A DNA stretch of 64,000 bases, from NCBI RefSeq assembly GCF_014773435.2, contig NZ_JACXAG020000001.1, positions 372,001 to 436,000 on the forward strand, in the 5' to 3' direction. The notes below the pieces were generated by a model, which was not told the origin of the DNA, made no database searches, and worked only from the letters and a program-made list of their open reading frames with translations. The stretch is from Polycladospora coralii. GTDB taxonomy: Bacteria; Bacillota; Bacilli; Thermoactinomycetales; Thermoactinomycetaceae. The position numbers were made by a program, and so were the translations under genes. Of the stretch, positions 28,559 to 36,606 are shown one piece after another (position 1 is the first letter of the stretch; every line of letters begins with the position of its first letter).

Positions 28559-28643
28559 ATATTGTAAATCATTGCTGTAACGAACAATATCTATAATAGG
28601 ATAACCTCAGCAAATTGTCAACTGTTTTTTTGCTCAACTGATG

Positions 28644-29168
28644 CTATAGCTTCAAATTCCGATCCAATAGGAGTGAAACGGAACGATTTAAATCAGGAAA
28701 GGGACGATGATCTAAACCAAAGTAATCGACCTGAGCCTGATTCCCATTTACGTTCAAAACCACATAGGTCGAGTGCGAAAACCCTCTGGGTTTCGAGATA
28801 CTCCCTGGATTTATCAACAGCACGTCCCCAATTTTTTCGCAAAATGGAAAGTGAGAATGACCAAAGCAAGCGATCTGTGCCCCGACTTCCTCACAACGAT
28901 AACTTAAAGGAATCGGTGTTCGTTTCACTTGGTAATCATGCCCATGTGTGACCAGTATACGAAGTGGCTCCGCTTCCCAAATCGTTTCTTCTGGGAAAGG
29001 GCTCCAATCACAGTTTCCTTTCACCACTGTGATTGGCGTGTCTTCAAATTCTTCTCCATCTGTACAAACATCTCCGCAGTGAATCACGTGGTCTGCTCCT
29101 ACGTTTTCCATTATTTTTAACACTTGATCCCTTTGACCATGGGAATCAGAAAGAACTAAAATGCGCAT
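28644..29168 (-). CDS. ysnB: YsnB, YfcE/MJ0936-family metallophosphoesterase
   Basis: 174 residues. Binuclear metal phosphoesterase fold: VLSDSHG at the start, HCGDVCTDGEEF, VKGNCDW, VTHGHDYQVK and CFGHSHFPF, which supply the Asp, His and Asn ligands. Small family members hydrolyse phosphodiesters in vitro; the cell substrate is not known. ATG at 29168 with AAAAGGTGATCC, 4 bp after ysnA/rdgB. Same order as in B. subtilis (rph-ysnA-ysnB). Confidence 0.9.
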   Translation of the reverse strand: MRILVLSDSHGQRDQVLKIMENVGADHVIHCGDVCTDGEEFEDTPITVVKGNCDWSPFPEETIWEAEPLRILVTHGHDYQVKRTPIPLSYRCEEVGAQIACFGHSHFPFCEKIGDVLLINPGSISKPRGFSHSTYVVLNVNGNQAQVDYFGLDHRPFPDLNRSVSLLLDRNLKL

Positions 29169-29172
29169 AGGA

Positions 29173-29811
29173 TCACCTTTTTAATTGAACTTGCTCGAAG
29201 TCATAGGTATCCTGCAACACTTGGATCAGTTTTCCCGTTGCTTTGGCCCGATGACTGATTTGGTATTTTCGTTCTGCAGACAATTCTGCCATTGTCTTTC
29301 GTTCTGCGGGAATATAGAAGAGCGGATCGTAACCAAATCCATTGTTTCCACGCGGAGTTGGAATAACCACCCCTTCACATTCTCCACGTACAATCTGTGT
29401 TTCCTGCCCTGGGACTGCAAGTGCCATCACACACACAAATTTCGCCTTACGTTGCTCTTCTGAAAAGTGCTTAATTGCTTCCATTAATTTATGATTATTT
29501 TGAGCATCTGTGGCATTTTCACCTGCATAACGAGCCGAATATACCCCAGGTGCTCCATCAAGTCCCGACACCATAATCCCGGAATCATCAGAAATGACGG
29601 GTTTGGCTACGATTTTTGCAATGCTTTCTGCTTTTTTGATCGCATTCCCTTCAAATGTGTCTCGATCTTCTACTATTTCAGGTAAGTGGGGGAATGCTTT
29701 TAGTCCCTTCACTGTCAAACCAAATTCATGTGCAAACAAATCCTGAAATTGTTTAATCTTATTTTGATTTCCACTTGCCACTAAAATATATGGATATGGC
29801 CATTCTATCAT
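29173..29811 (-). CDS. ysnA: XTP/dITP pyrophosphatase (RdgB/HAM1 family)
   Basis: 212 residues. Hydrolyses non-canonical purine triphosphates (ITP, dITP, XTP) to protect nucleic acids. Marks: LVASGNQNKIKQF, SDDSGIMVSGLDGAPGVYSA, and the substrate loop GNNGFGYDPLFYIP followed by SHRAKA. Slightly longer than usual by its N-terminal MIEWPYPY. Between rph and ysnB, as in B. subtilis. Confidence 0.94.
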   Translation of the reverse strand: MIEWPYPYILVASGNQNKIKQFQDLFAHEFGLTVKGLKAFPHLPEIVEDRDTFEGNAIKKAESIAKIVAKPVISDDSGIMVSGLDGAPGVYSARYAGENATDAQNNHKLMEAIKHFSEEQRKAKFVCVMALAVPGQETQIVRGECEGVVIPTPRGNNGFGYDPLFYIPAERKTMAELSAERKYQISHRAKATGKLIQVLQDTYDFEQVQLKR

Positions 29812-29865
29812 TACCTTTTAACCCCTCTACACCAAAAATGAAAGAGAGGACCTTTACAGGACCTC

Positions 29866-30597
29866 CTAAATCAATTTCGCATTTTCACCAAGCGCCTCTT
29901 TTTGCATTTGGATCAGTTCAGCTGTTCCCTTCTGGGCTAATGCTAATAACTGTGACAATTGATCTGCGGTGAAGGGTGCCTCTTCACCTGTGCCTTGAAT
30001 TTCAATAAAAGCCCCTGATCCAGTCATCACCAAATTCATATCTACATCTGCATTAGAATCTTCTTGATAACACAGATCTAAGCAAGGTTCACCTTTTACA
30101 ATCCCTACACTCGTAGCGGCCAAAAAGTCAGAGACAGGCATTTTGGCAATGGTCCCATTTTTCACCAAAGGCACCAACGCGTCTATCATGGCTACAAACG
30201 CTCCAGTTATGGCCGCAGTACGTGTACCGCCATCAGCTTGAATCACATCACAATCTAACCATAAGGTACGCTCTCCAAGTGCCCGTAAATCAATGACAGA
30301 TCGAAGCGCCCTGCCGATTAGGCGTTGAATCTCCATCGTTCGTCCACCTAGTTTACCTTTACTTGCCTCTCGAATGGTGCGTGTTTGAGTAGCACGTGGC
30401 AGCATGGAATATTCAGCCGTTACCCATCCCTTCCCACTATTACGTAAGAAAGGTGGTACCCGTTCCTCTACCGTTGCCGTACAAATCACCTTTGTATTTC
30501 CTACTACTATGTATGCTGATCCTTCAGCGGTTTGAATATAATTGCGCTCAATGGTCACTTCCCTTAATTCACTATTAGAACGTCCGTCAACTCGCAA
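29866..30597 (-). CDS. rph: Ribonuclease PH
   Basis: 243 residues. Phosphorolytic 3'-5' exoribonuclease that trims tRNA 3' ends. Seen: [56 protein letters not shown] and the phosphate-binding arginine region. The start is TTG at 30597 with AGGGGG upstream. Second gene of the gerM-rph-ysnA-ysnB order. Confidence 0.95.
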   Translation of the reverse strand: MRVDGRSNSELREVTIERNYIQTAEGSAYIVVGNTKVICTATVEERVPPFLRNSGKGWVTAEYSMLPRATQTRTIREASKGKLGGRTMEIQRLIGRALRSVIDLRALGERTLWLDCDVIQADGGTRTAAITGAFVAMIDALVPLVKNGTIAKMPVSDFLAATSVGIVKGEPCLDLCYQEDSNADVDMNLVMTGSGAFIEIQGTGEEAPFTADQLSQLLALAQKGTAELIQMQKEALGENAKLI

Positions 30598-30689
30598 TCA
30601 GATGGCCCCCTTTGCTAAATGTCTTAAGTATAGCACACCGTATGAAAAAGAAAAGGAATGACCTGAGATCATCCCAATTCTTCACCCCA

Positions 30690-31769
30690 TTATAACCCAT
30701 TTGGGTTAATCATTTGTGGTCGCGTGACAGGTTGATCACTTTTTGCATTTTTTGCGCCATTTACACGTATCGATTGATCTCCATTTACAGTTACCTTGAC
30801 TTTGCTAGCCTGCAAATTTTCAGTCAGTGATAGAACGATCATTTGCATAGCATCTTTAGCTGCAGCATTTTGATTATCGTATTGTAACAGTTGCTCACCA
30901 AAATCAGCTACAACCACATCTTTTTCTTGCTTCACCTTATTCACTTGCAAAGAGGTATCTAAAACACCGACTAAATCTTTGGAAGTATGCAACGGCCCTT
31001 TGATTAATTCACTCAAAACAGTTTCTCCAACTTTATCCGTTCGATTCACCATCCGCGTTACAGGCACATAATACACATTGTTATCTGTAGTTTGTCCCAA
31101 AAAGTAAAGCGTAACTGGCATACTTTTCGTTAAATTTACGCCTTCCGCGATCTCTAAGTTAATTCCGCCATTACGTGTCAGCTGTTGCGATTTATTTTTT
31201 TGCTTGGGCATATCTGCTAGCGGTTTCCCCTCTACCCAGATATTGACATGCTTTACTTTATCAAAACCCGTCAAACTCCACACGACTGCTTCTAATAATT
31301 CGTTTTCAATCTTCTCGTCATAACTTAAAAACTCTTTAGAAAAATCAATCGTCGCTACACCTTCTTTAATATCTAACCCCTTCACTTTTGTGCCTGCTGG
31401 AAGAATCGGTGTAAAGCCTTTAGGTAACAAACTGGTGACAGGTCCATCTTTTACCATATAAGTCATTGCATCTTTGGCAATTGATTTTGTCGTAGGAATG
31501 TTAAGTGTATAAGGGACAACATAACCAGTATCTGTAAGAAAGAACAACTCCACGCCTGTCGCTTTCTCCTCTTTAGCACTCGCTTCCTTCTCTTTTTCCG
31601 ATTGCTTTTCTTGCAAATTGACGGCTTCAGCATGATTGTTTAATGCACTTTCTGGTGGTGGATCAATCGGTGAAGATGAGTTTTGTTCTGGACCATATAG
31701 GCATCCTGTTAATCCGAGTGTAATGAAAATTGAAACCAAACCCACACCAACAACTTTATAGTTAATCAT
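30690..31769 (-). CDS. gerM: GerM-type spore germination/sporulation lipoprotein
   Basis: 359 residues. Lipoprotein signal with lipobox LTGC (Cys23), a charged low-complexity linker (residues about 50-75, EKQSEKEKEASAKEE), then two GerMN domains, at about 95-200 and 225-335; the repeated patterns are VATIDFSKEFLSYD and VVVADFGEQLLQYD. In B. subtilis GerM is made in the mother cell and, with the SpoIIIAH-SpoIIQ channel complex, acts at the septal membrane during engulfment. ATG at 31769 with GGAGGGG. Sits between murI and rph as in Bacillus. Confidence 0.92.
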   Translation of the reverse strand: MINYKVVGVGLVSIFITLGLTGCLYGPEQNSSSPIDPPPESALNNHAEAVNLQEKQSEKEKEASAKEEKATGVELFFLTDTGYVVPYTLNIPTTKSIAKDAMTYMVKDGPVTSLLPKGFTPILPAGTKVKGLDIKEGVATIDFSKEFLSYDEKIENELLEAVVWSLTGFDKVKHVNIWVEGKPLADMPKQKNKSQQLTRNGGINLEIAEGVNLTKSMPVTLYFLGQTTDNNVYYVPVTRMVNRTDKVGETVLSELIKGPLHTSKDLVGVLDTSLQVNKVKQEKDVVVADFGEQLLQYDNQNAAAKDAMQMIVLSLTENLQASKVKVTVNGDQSIRVNGAKNAKSDQPVTRPQMINPNGL

Positions 31770-31887
31770 TCTATTTCCCCTCCATGGACAAGATGATGTA
31801 GTACATATATACGAGCATAGAGGAGAATTAGCACAAAAATTTTTTATTTATGTGAGCGTGATGATTTGCATGATTTTCTCACACCAC

Positions 31888-32721
31888 TTAGGCCAAGCAA
31901 TCTTTCATTGTGGAAAGCGAGACAGATTCTGCATATACGGATTTACCCAGCCAGTCAGAAGCAATCCGAGCAAAATTATCACTAGATCCCGTTGTAAAAA
32001 AACGATGTTGATTCGTCTGTTTCTGTGCAAGCAAATTTTGATGATACAAAATCGTACTCAGCTCACTTGCCGTTTCTTCAGCAGAACTAATCACTGCTAT
32101 ATTTTCTCCCATAACCTGAGTAATAGGTTGGGTAAGAAGAGGGTAGTGCGTACATCCTAGAATTAAAGTATCCATCTCTTCTTTTGGCAGTGGTGCTAAA
32201 GATTCGGCAACCACATCATAGCTATCCACACTATTCCAGTTTCCACTTTCTACCAATGGCACTAAGTTAGGACATGCTAGGCTATGTACTTCCATCGTGG
32301 GTTGAATCCGCTTTAATGATTTTTCATAAGCACCACTTTTGATCGTCCCTACCGTTCCAATTACACCTATCTTCTTATTCTTTGACGCTTTAATGGCCGC
32401 TCTCGCACCTGGGTCAATGACACCTAATACGGGTATAGATAACTTTTTCTTGAGGTACACTAAAGACACGGCAGTAGCCGTATTACAAGCAATTAGTAGG
32501 GCTTTGAGCGGAAATTGCATCAGAAATGCAACCAATTCTTTTGTAAATTGAAATACTTCCGTTTCAGAGCGCGGACCATATGGACAACGAAGAGAGTCTC
32601 CAAAATAATAGATGGTTTCAAGTGGTAGTTGTCTCATCACTTCTTTGGCTACCGTTAATCCACCAACACCAGAATCAATGATACCAATTGCGTATTCATT
32701 TTTTTGTGGTTGTATCTGCAT
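31888..32721 (-). CDS. murI: Glutamate racemase
   Basis: 277 residues. Makes D-glutamate for peptidoglycan without a cofactor. Both catalytic cysteines are present, in LLIACNTATAVSL and LILGCTHYPLL; N-terminal IIDSGVGGLTVAKEV is the first substrate loop and YFGDSLRCPYG follows. Corresponds to racE in B. subtilis by synteny (ysmB-racE-gerM). Confidence 0.95.
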   Translation of the reverse strand: MQIQPQKNEYAIGIIDSGVGGLTVAKEVMRQLPLETIYYFGDSLRCPYGPRSETEVFQFTKELVAFLMQFPLKALLIACNTATAVSLVYLKKKLSIPVLGVIDPGARAAIKASKNKKIGVIGTVGTIKSGAYEKSLKRIQPTMEVHSLACPNLVPLVESGNWNSVDSYDVVAESLAPLPKEEMDTLILGCTHYPLLTQPITQVMGENIAVISSAEETASELSTILYHQNLLAQKQTNQHRFFTTGSSDNFARIASDWLGKSVYAESVSLSTMKDCLA

Positions 32722-32786
32722 AATCTAATGGCATCTCCAATCCAATCACCAAGTAAAACCCTTTCTGTCCAAGAAAGGGGGGATGG

Positions 32787-33221
32787 CTAAGTTTTCTTCA
32801 ACTCTCCACATAAGAGAGCAAGGTATTTTTTCATTTCTAACATTTGGTCATCCGAAATAGATAAGAATACTTCAGTGAGATGAATTCGTCTAGCTGCTAT
32901 CACTTCATCGATGACTTTATGTCCTTTAGGTAGGATATGAATACGTATGATGCGCCGGTCACGATCATCGCGCACGCGTTCAACGATCTCACTACGTTCC
33001 ATACGATCGATCAAATCAGTCGTTGTACTACATGCTAAAAACAATTTCTGACTCAGTTCTCCAATTGTCATATCCCCATCATTTTTGAGCCATAATAATG
33101 CCGAAAACTGCGGAAATGTAACAGCAGACTGAGCTAATATTTCTCTACCTTTTTGATCTAACATCACACTCATCTCATGAAGAAGTTGTTCGATGTCACT
33201 GATCGTCTGATCTTTATTCAT
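32787..33221 (-). CDS. ysmB: MarR-family transcriptional regulator (YsmB-like)
   Basis: 144 residues with a winged helix in the middle: ALLWLKNDGDMTIGELSQKL, recognition helix LACSTTTDLIDRMERSEIV and the wing RVRDDRDRRIIRIHILPKG. In B. subtilis ysmB lies between gerE and racE; its targets are not known. AAGGGG precedes the ATG at 33221. Here gerE is not found upstream, so synteny breaks at this point. Confidence 0.88.
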   Translation of the reverse strand: MNKDQTISDIEQLLHEMSVMLDQKGREILAQSAVTFPQFSALLWLKNDGDMTIGELSQKLFLACSTTTDLIDRMERSEIVERVRDDRDRRIIRIHILPKGHKVIDEVIAARRIHLTEVFLSISDDQMLEMKKYLALLCGELKKT

Positions 33222-33351
33222 TCATGTACCCCTTCTTAAGCCACACAGTACCCCTTATTTTAGCATAGTACACTCGTTTCAGCCAAGGTTCCAGGTGGAG
33301 AATCAACTCCACCTGATTCACCACGAACATCATGCAGACTGCCGCAAACCC

Positions 33352-33510
33352 TTATGCTTCTTCGTCAGACTCATTGTATGATGTTCCAATTTGCTGATAC
33401 GCCTCCCTGATGGACTCCGTAACCGGTTCGTCTGCATATGAGGCATCTAACTCATAACCAACTTTCACTTCATTTTTGCGTCGTTTTTGCTCTCGTTCAT
33501 TCAATTGCAT
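33352..33510 (-). CDS. Small charged protein of 52 residues
   Basis: Short frame with a good ribosome site (AAGGAG, 9 bases before the ATG at 33510). It starts MQLNEREQKRRKNEVKVGYE and ends in an acidic tail NESDEEA. Highly charged, no membrane segment, no cysteine. An in-frame ATG 6 bp upstream is too close to the ribosome site. I do not recognise a family; size and composition resemble small sporulation-associated proteins of bacilli, which is only an impression. Confidence 0.55.
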   Translation of the reverse strand: MQLNEREQKRRKNEVKVGYELDASYADEPVTESIREAYQQIGTSYNESDEEA

Positions 33511-33600
33511 ACGCATTCACTCCTTAATCGTCATTGTGAGTAGTATGCAACAGAGCCTCATCCAATATGACTGGTAAAATTGCCTGTAAACATACAAATA

Positions 33601-33624
33601 CCGATGGGGATAAACCCCCATCGG
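33601..33624 (-). terminator. Terminator of the M28 aminopeptidase gene
   Basis: 9-bp arms CCGATGGGG/CCCCATCGG with a 6-base loop, 13 bp after the stop codon, followed on the minus strand by TATTTGT. Confidence 0.75.
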
Positions 33625-33636
33625 CTTCAAAAAAAC

Positions 33637-35013
33637 TTACTTCGTTACTGTATGCTTCTCTCTTTGTTCCAATCCTTTGTAAAGTTTTGAATGTACCTTT
33701 TTACCTTTTTTCTTATCTTTCTTTCCTTCTTTAGCTGATTTGTAAATTAATTTTGCAGCTAAAGTGCCTGCCGTTTTTAAGTCCTCTTTTTGAATTTTGT
33801 CGATCGTATCTTCATCTGTATGATAGTAAGGATCTTCTGAGTAGTGGAAGAATACGACTGGAATACCAGCTTGTTCAAACGCGTAGTGATCACTACGAGT
33901 AGATGAACCTCGCTCGAAGGTAATACCATCTTTTTCAGCTAATTCGGCTGCATCATCAGCAATCCAAGAGACGGCATCTTCTTCACCTGTCATGAGATTA
34001 AGTGTATCCCCTACACCTACCATATCCATATTTAACATCCCACTAATATTTTCTTTCTCAGCGTCATCTAAAGCGTCTACATATTCATATGCACCTATAA
34101 GACCAGCCTCTTCTGCTCCAAATGCAACGAAGCGAAGATTGTGATCTAACTTTTTCTTAGCAAGTACGCGAGCCACTTCTAACAGGGTAGCTGTACCCGA
34201 AGCATTATCATTTGCCGCTGGTGTATCAACACCATCATAGTGCGCTCCCACTATCAAGGTTTGCGGATCTTTTGCTTTTTTACGTGCTTTTTTATTGGCG
34301 ATGACGTTTTGTGAATAGGTTTCAATGGTCTCCGTATTTGCGTTTAATGTAAGTTGCACCTCACCTGACTCTAGTAAGCCAAGTAAATCATTGCCATCTA
34401 CATCAGATAAGGCAAGTGCTGGGATATCGGTTTGACTTCCCAAAGTACCACTAATCAACCCTTCGGAATGATTAAAGATGATCGCACCAATCGCACCCGC
34501 GTTGGCAGCATTTTGTACTTTATCATAAAAAGAGTAGCTTCCTCTCTTAATTAATGCAATCTTTCCCTCTACATCGATACGACTAAAATCTTCAGCTGAA
34601 CCTAATTCCGCATATACGATTGAACCAGATAATCCGCCCTCAGGAGTAGCAGGTGAATAGGTGAAAGCTTTTGATTCCAGATTTTTCGATTCAGGAGAAG
34701 TCAATGCAATGGAGCTACCATGATCGGCAAACGAAGTAAAGGGGAACTGCTGCATCTCAACTTCATACCCTAATCGACGCAATCGCTTCGCTACAAATTC
34801 TGCTGCTTCTTTTTCACCTTCTGTACCTGCTACGCGTGCATCATCTTTATTTGCCAAATGCGCAATATCTTTATAAATTCGTTCTGCTTTAATCTTTTTG
34901 AATGGTTTCTTATCTTTAGAAAAATCAATATCTACTGGTGCAAATGCAGTTGTAAATAAAAGTGTTGTACTTGCAAGAAGTGCGACCCATGTTCTTTTAC
35001 GACTTAAGATCAT
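33637..35013 (-). CDS. Secreted M28-family zinc aminopeptidase with PA domain
   Basis: 458 residues. N-terminal signal peptide (KRTWVALLASTTLLFTTAFA). A protease-associated (PA) domain lies at about 110-235 inside the peptidase. The zinc site is complete: His/Asp in VGAHYDGVDTP, the bridging Asp in AANDNASGTATLL, Glu-Glu in FGAEEAGLIG, Asp in LNMDMVGVGD and the last His in YYHTDEDT. The C-terminal 30 residues are lysine-rich. Close in layout to B. subtilis YwaD, an extracellular aminopeptidase. Probably supplies amino acids from proteins together with the subtilase at 36607. Confidence 0.92.
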   Translation of the reverse strand: MILSRKRTWVALLASTTLLFTTAFAPVDIDFSKDKKPFKKIKAERIYKDIAHLANKDDARVAGTEGEKEAAEFVAKRLRRLGYEVEMQQFPFTSFADHGSSIALTSPESKNLESKAFTYSPATPEGGLSGSIVYAELGSAEDFSRIDVEGKIALIKRGSYSFYDKVQNAANAGAIGAIIFNHSEGLISGTLGSQTDIPALALSDVDGNDLLGLLESGEVQLTLNANTETIETYSQNVIANKKARKKAKDPQTLIVGAHYDGVDTPAANDNASGTATLLEVARVLAKKKLDHNLRFVAFGAEEAGLIGAYEYVDALDDAEKENISGMLNMDMVGVGDTLNLMTGEEDAVSWIADDAAELAEKDGITFERGSSTRSDHYAFEQAGIPVVFFHYSEDPYYHTDEDTIDKIQKEDLKTAGTLAAKLIYKSAKEGKKDKKKGKKVHSKLYKGLEQREKHTVTK

Positions 35014-35221
35014 ATGCTGAACTCCCCCTCATTGTAAATTCAATATTAAGATTTCTACAATAAATGAAATATTCCTGCTTTATTTGGGTGACTTCAAAAA
35101 AAAGCCCGACATGGATCTTCGAGTTGGCAAATCCCTATTTTATTGGTAGGTCTTTAATCATAGAGCACAGTATATTTGTCTAATTTTATGATTTTTCAGT
35201 CTAGATAGAAATGCGCTTAGC

Positions 35222-35827
35222 TTAATCGACAACATCTCGTGTTATGGCGTTTATTTTAGGGATTAAGAATTGGATGAGTGGTCCAAAACAAAAAGCAAAA
35301 ATCACGGTACCGATACCAATTGGACCTTGTACCAGAAAAGCGAGTACCAATGCCACAATTTCGGTAAGTGTCTTGGACAGCATGAGGCTCAGATTAAACC
35401 GATCCGCCAATCCATACATGAGTTCGTCCAACGGTGTCATGGCAAACTCCCCTTGTATGTAAGTCGCCACACCCACAGCCAAAAAAAACAGTCCGATCCA
35501 GTAAAAGATCATTTGGTATTCGATCTGATGAAGATCGAAGCGAAGTACACTCAGCCACAAATCGGTTAATAATCCCAATAGAAACACCGAAAAAAAAGAG
35601 ACAAGATTTAGCTTTTTCTGTGTCAAATAGGCATTTAAAAAGAGGATGAGCACACTGATAAATACGAGCCAAGTTCCCACCGTAAATCCGACATTGTGAG
35701 CTAGTCCTACAAATAGAGCGTCCCAAGGATCTGTACCGAGCTGCGAACGAATGATCAGCGAAATGCCAAATGATTTCAAGTTTAATCCTGTGAAATAGGT
35801 AAATAACCTCATTTTTATCTGACTCAT
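35222..35827 (-). CDS. YczE/YyaS-type integral membrane protein
   Basis: 201 residues with five to six hydrophobic segments. The pattern LNLKSFGISLIIRSQLGTDP, then DALFVGLAHNVGFTVGTW, and later FAMTPLDELMYGLADRF is typical of the YczE family (COG2364). In B. subtilis YczE influences bacillomycin/surfactin-type metabolite production, but no general function is known. I chose the ATG at 35827, 7 bases after GGGAG, rather than the one 6 bp upstream. Confidence 0.8.
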   Translation of the reverse strand: MSQIKMRLFTYFTGLNLKSFGISLIIRSQLGTDPWDALFVGLAHNVGFTVGTWLVFISVLILFLNAYLTQKKLNLVSFFSVFLLGLLTDLWLSVLRFDLHQIEYQMIFYWIGLFFLAVGVATYIQGEFAMTPLDELMYGLADRFNLSLMLSKTLTEIVALVLAFLVQGPIGIGTVIFAFCFGPLIQFLIPKINAITRDVVD

Positions 35828-35905
35828 TTTCATACTCCCAGTCGCATGACAAATTTATTTTTTTATTTATATGCTTCGTCTCATCCTCCTAGACACCCCT
35901 TTTCT

Positions 35906-36202
35906 CTATAGCGAATTACGTATTTGCATGGCGAGCGTTTTTAAGTCATTTAACGCTTGTATTATCATACTTACATCACGCGTATTGATTGCATTTAGTA
36001 CGACTTGGAGCTGTGCATTAATCTGATTTTGTTGTGATCTTCTGAGACAAGAAAACAGATTGCGCTGCAATAAATAGTCATAAGCATTTGTCAAAGTATT
36101 TTCAACTTGACTATCAAGCGGCGTCGTAAAAGATTGCAACATGATACAATGCGTTCTCGCAAACCGAATTAATGCACCCAAAAGTGATTTACATGGGTCC
36201 AT
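35906..36202 (-). CDS. Small helical protein of unknown function
   Basis: 98 residues from the ATG at 36202, just behind GAAAGGAGGG. The sequence is predicted by eye to be all-helical, with MDPCKSLLGALIRFARTHCI, then AYDYLLQRNLFSCLRRSQQ and a C-terminal amphipathic helix. Three to four cysteines, no signal peptide, no membrane segment. No family recognised. It is divergent from the subtilase gene across a 404-bp AT-rich gap. The strong ribosome site argues that it is real. Confidence 0.55.
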   Translation of the reverse strand: MDPCKSLLGALIRFARTHCIMLQSFTTPLDSQVENTLTNAYDYLLQRNLFSCLRRSQQNQINAQLQVVLNAINTRDVSMIIQALNDLKTLAMQIRNSL

Positions 36203-36606
36203 CTGTATCCCTCCTTTCACCTTCTTTCTATTATATATATATGCATGAATACATACATAAGTTAATAGTTTTTATGTTTTATAAGAATATATTTTGCTTT
36301 AAAATACATTCTCTTCCCTCTTTAATATAAATATTTATCTCTAATTCCGATCAAGATTAAAGGCTACAGACTACTATTCCATACAAATGCAAGCGAAAAA
36401 GTTGCACCCTGAACAAATTTTTTTCAAATTAAACCTTTTATTTGTTTTAAACTTTTGATATATTCATAATATAAAGTAAAATTGCCACTAAGATTTGTTT
36501 AACCCACCTTATCCGCCTGGTTTGTCTATCTATTGAAATGTAATGAAACCGCCAAGGTTCACACTCGCTCGAGCACGACATTAACCATTGTAAAGGGGAG
36601 AAAAAC
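36203..36606. other. AT-rich divergent intergenic region before the subtilase gene
   Basis: 404 bp without a gene. It holds alternating TA runs near 36225-36245, the candidate subtilase promoter at 36455-36482 and an untranslated leader of more than 100 bases that ends with AAAGGGGAG. No clear riboswitch or long inverted repeat was found. Confidence 0.5.
36455..36482 (+). promoter_or_regulatory. Candidate sigma-A promoter of the subtilase gene
   Basis: TTGATA (36455-36460), 16-base spacer, TAAAAT (36477-36482); each hexamer matches 5 of 6 consensus bases. About 120 bp before the start codon. Confidence 0.45.

Noticed and set aside
35099-35140. Possible terminator (GGGC plus eight T on the minus strand) after the YczE gene
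   Set aside because: The arms do not pair on the minus strand once the G-T pair of the plus strand is taken into account, and it lies upstream rather than downstream in the reading direction.
35394-35852. 152-codon minus-strand frame in a second phase within the YczE gene
   Set aside because: Lies in the alternative phase of a clear membrane protein gene, has no ribosome site and no protein-like pattern.
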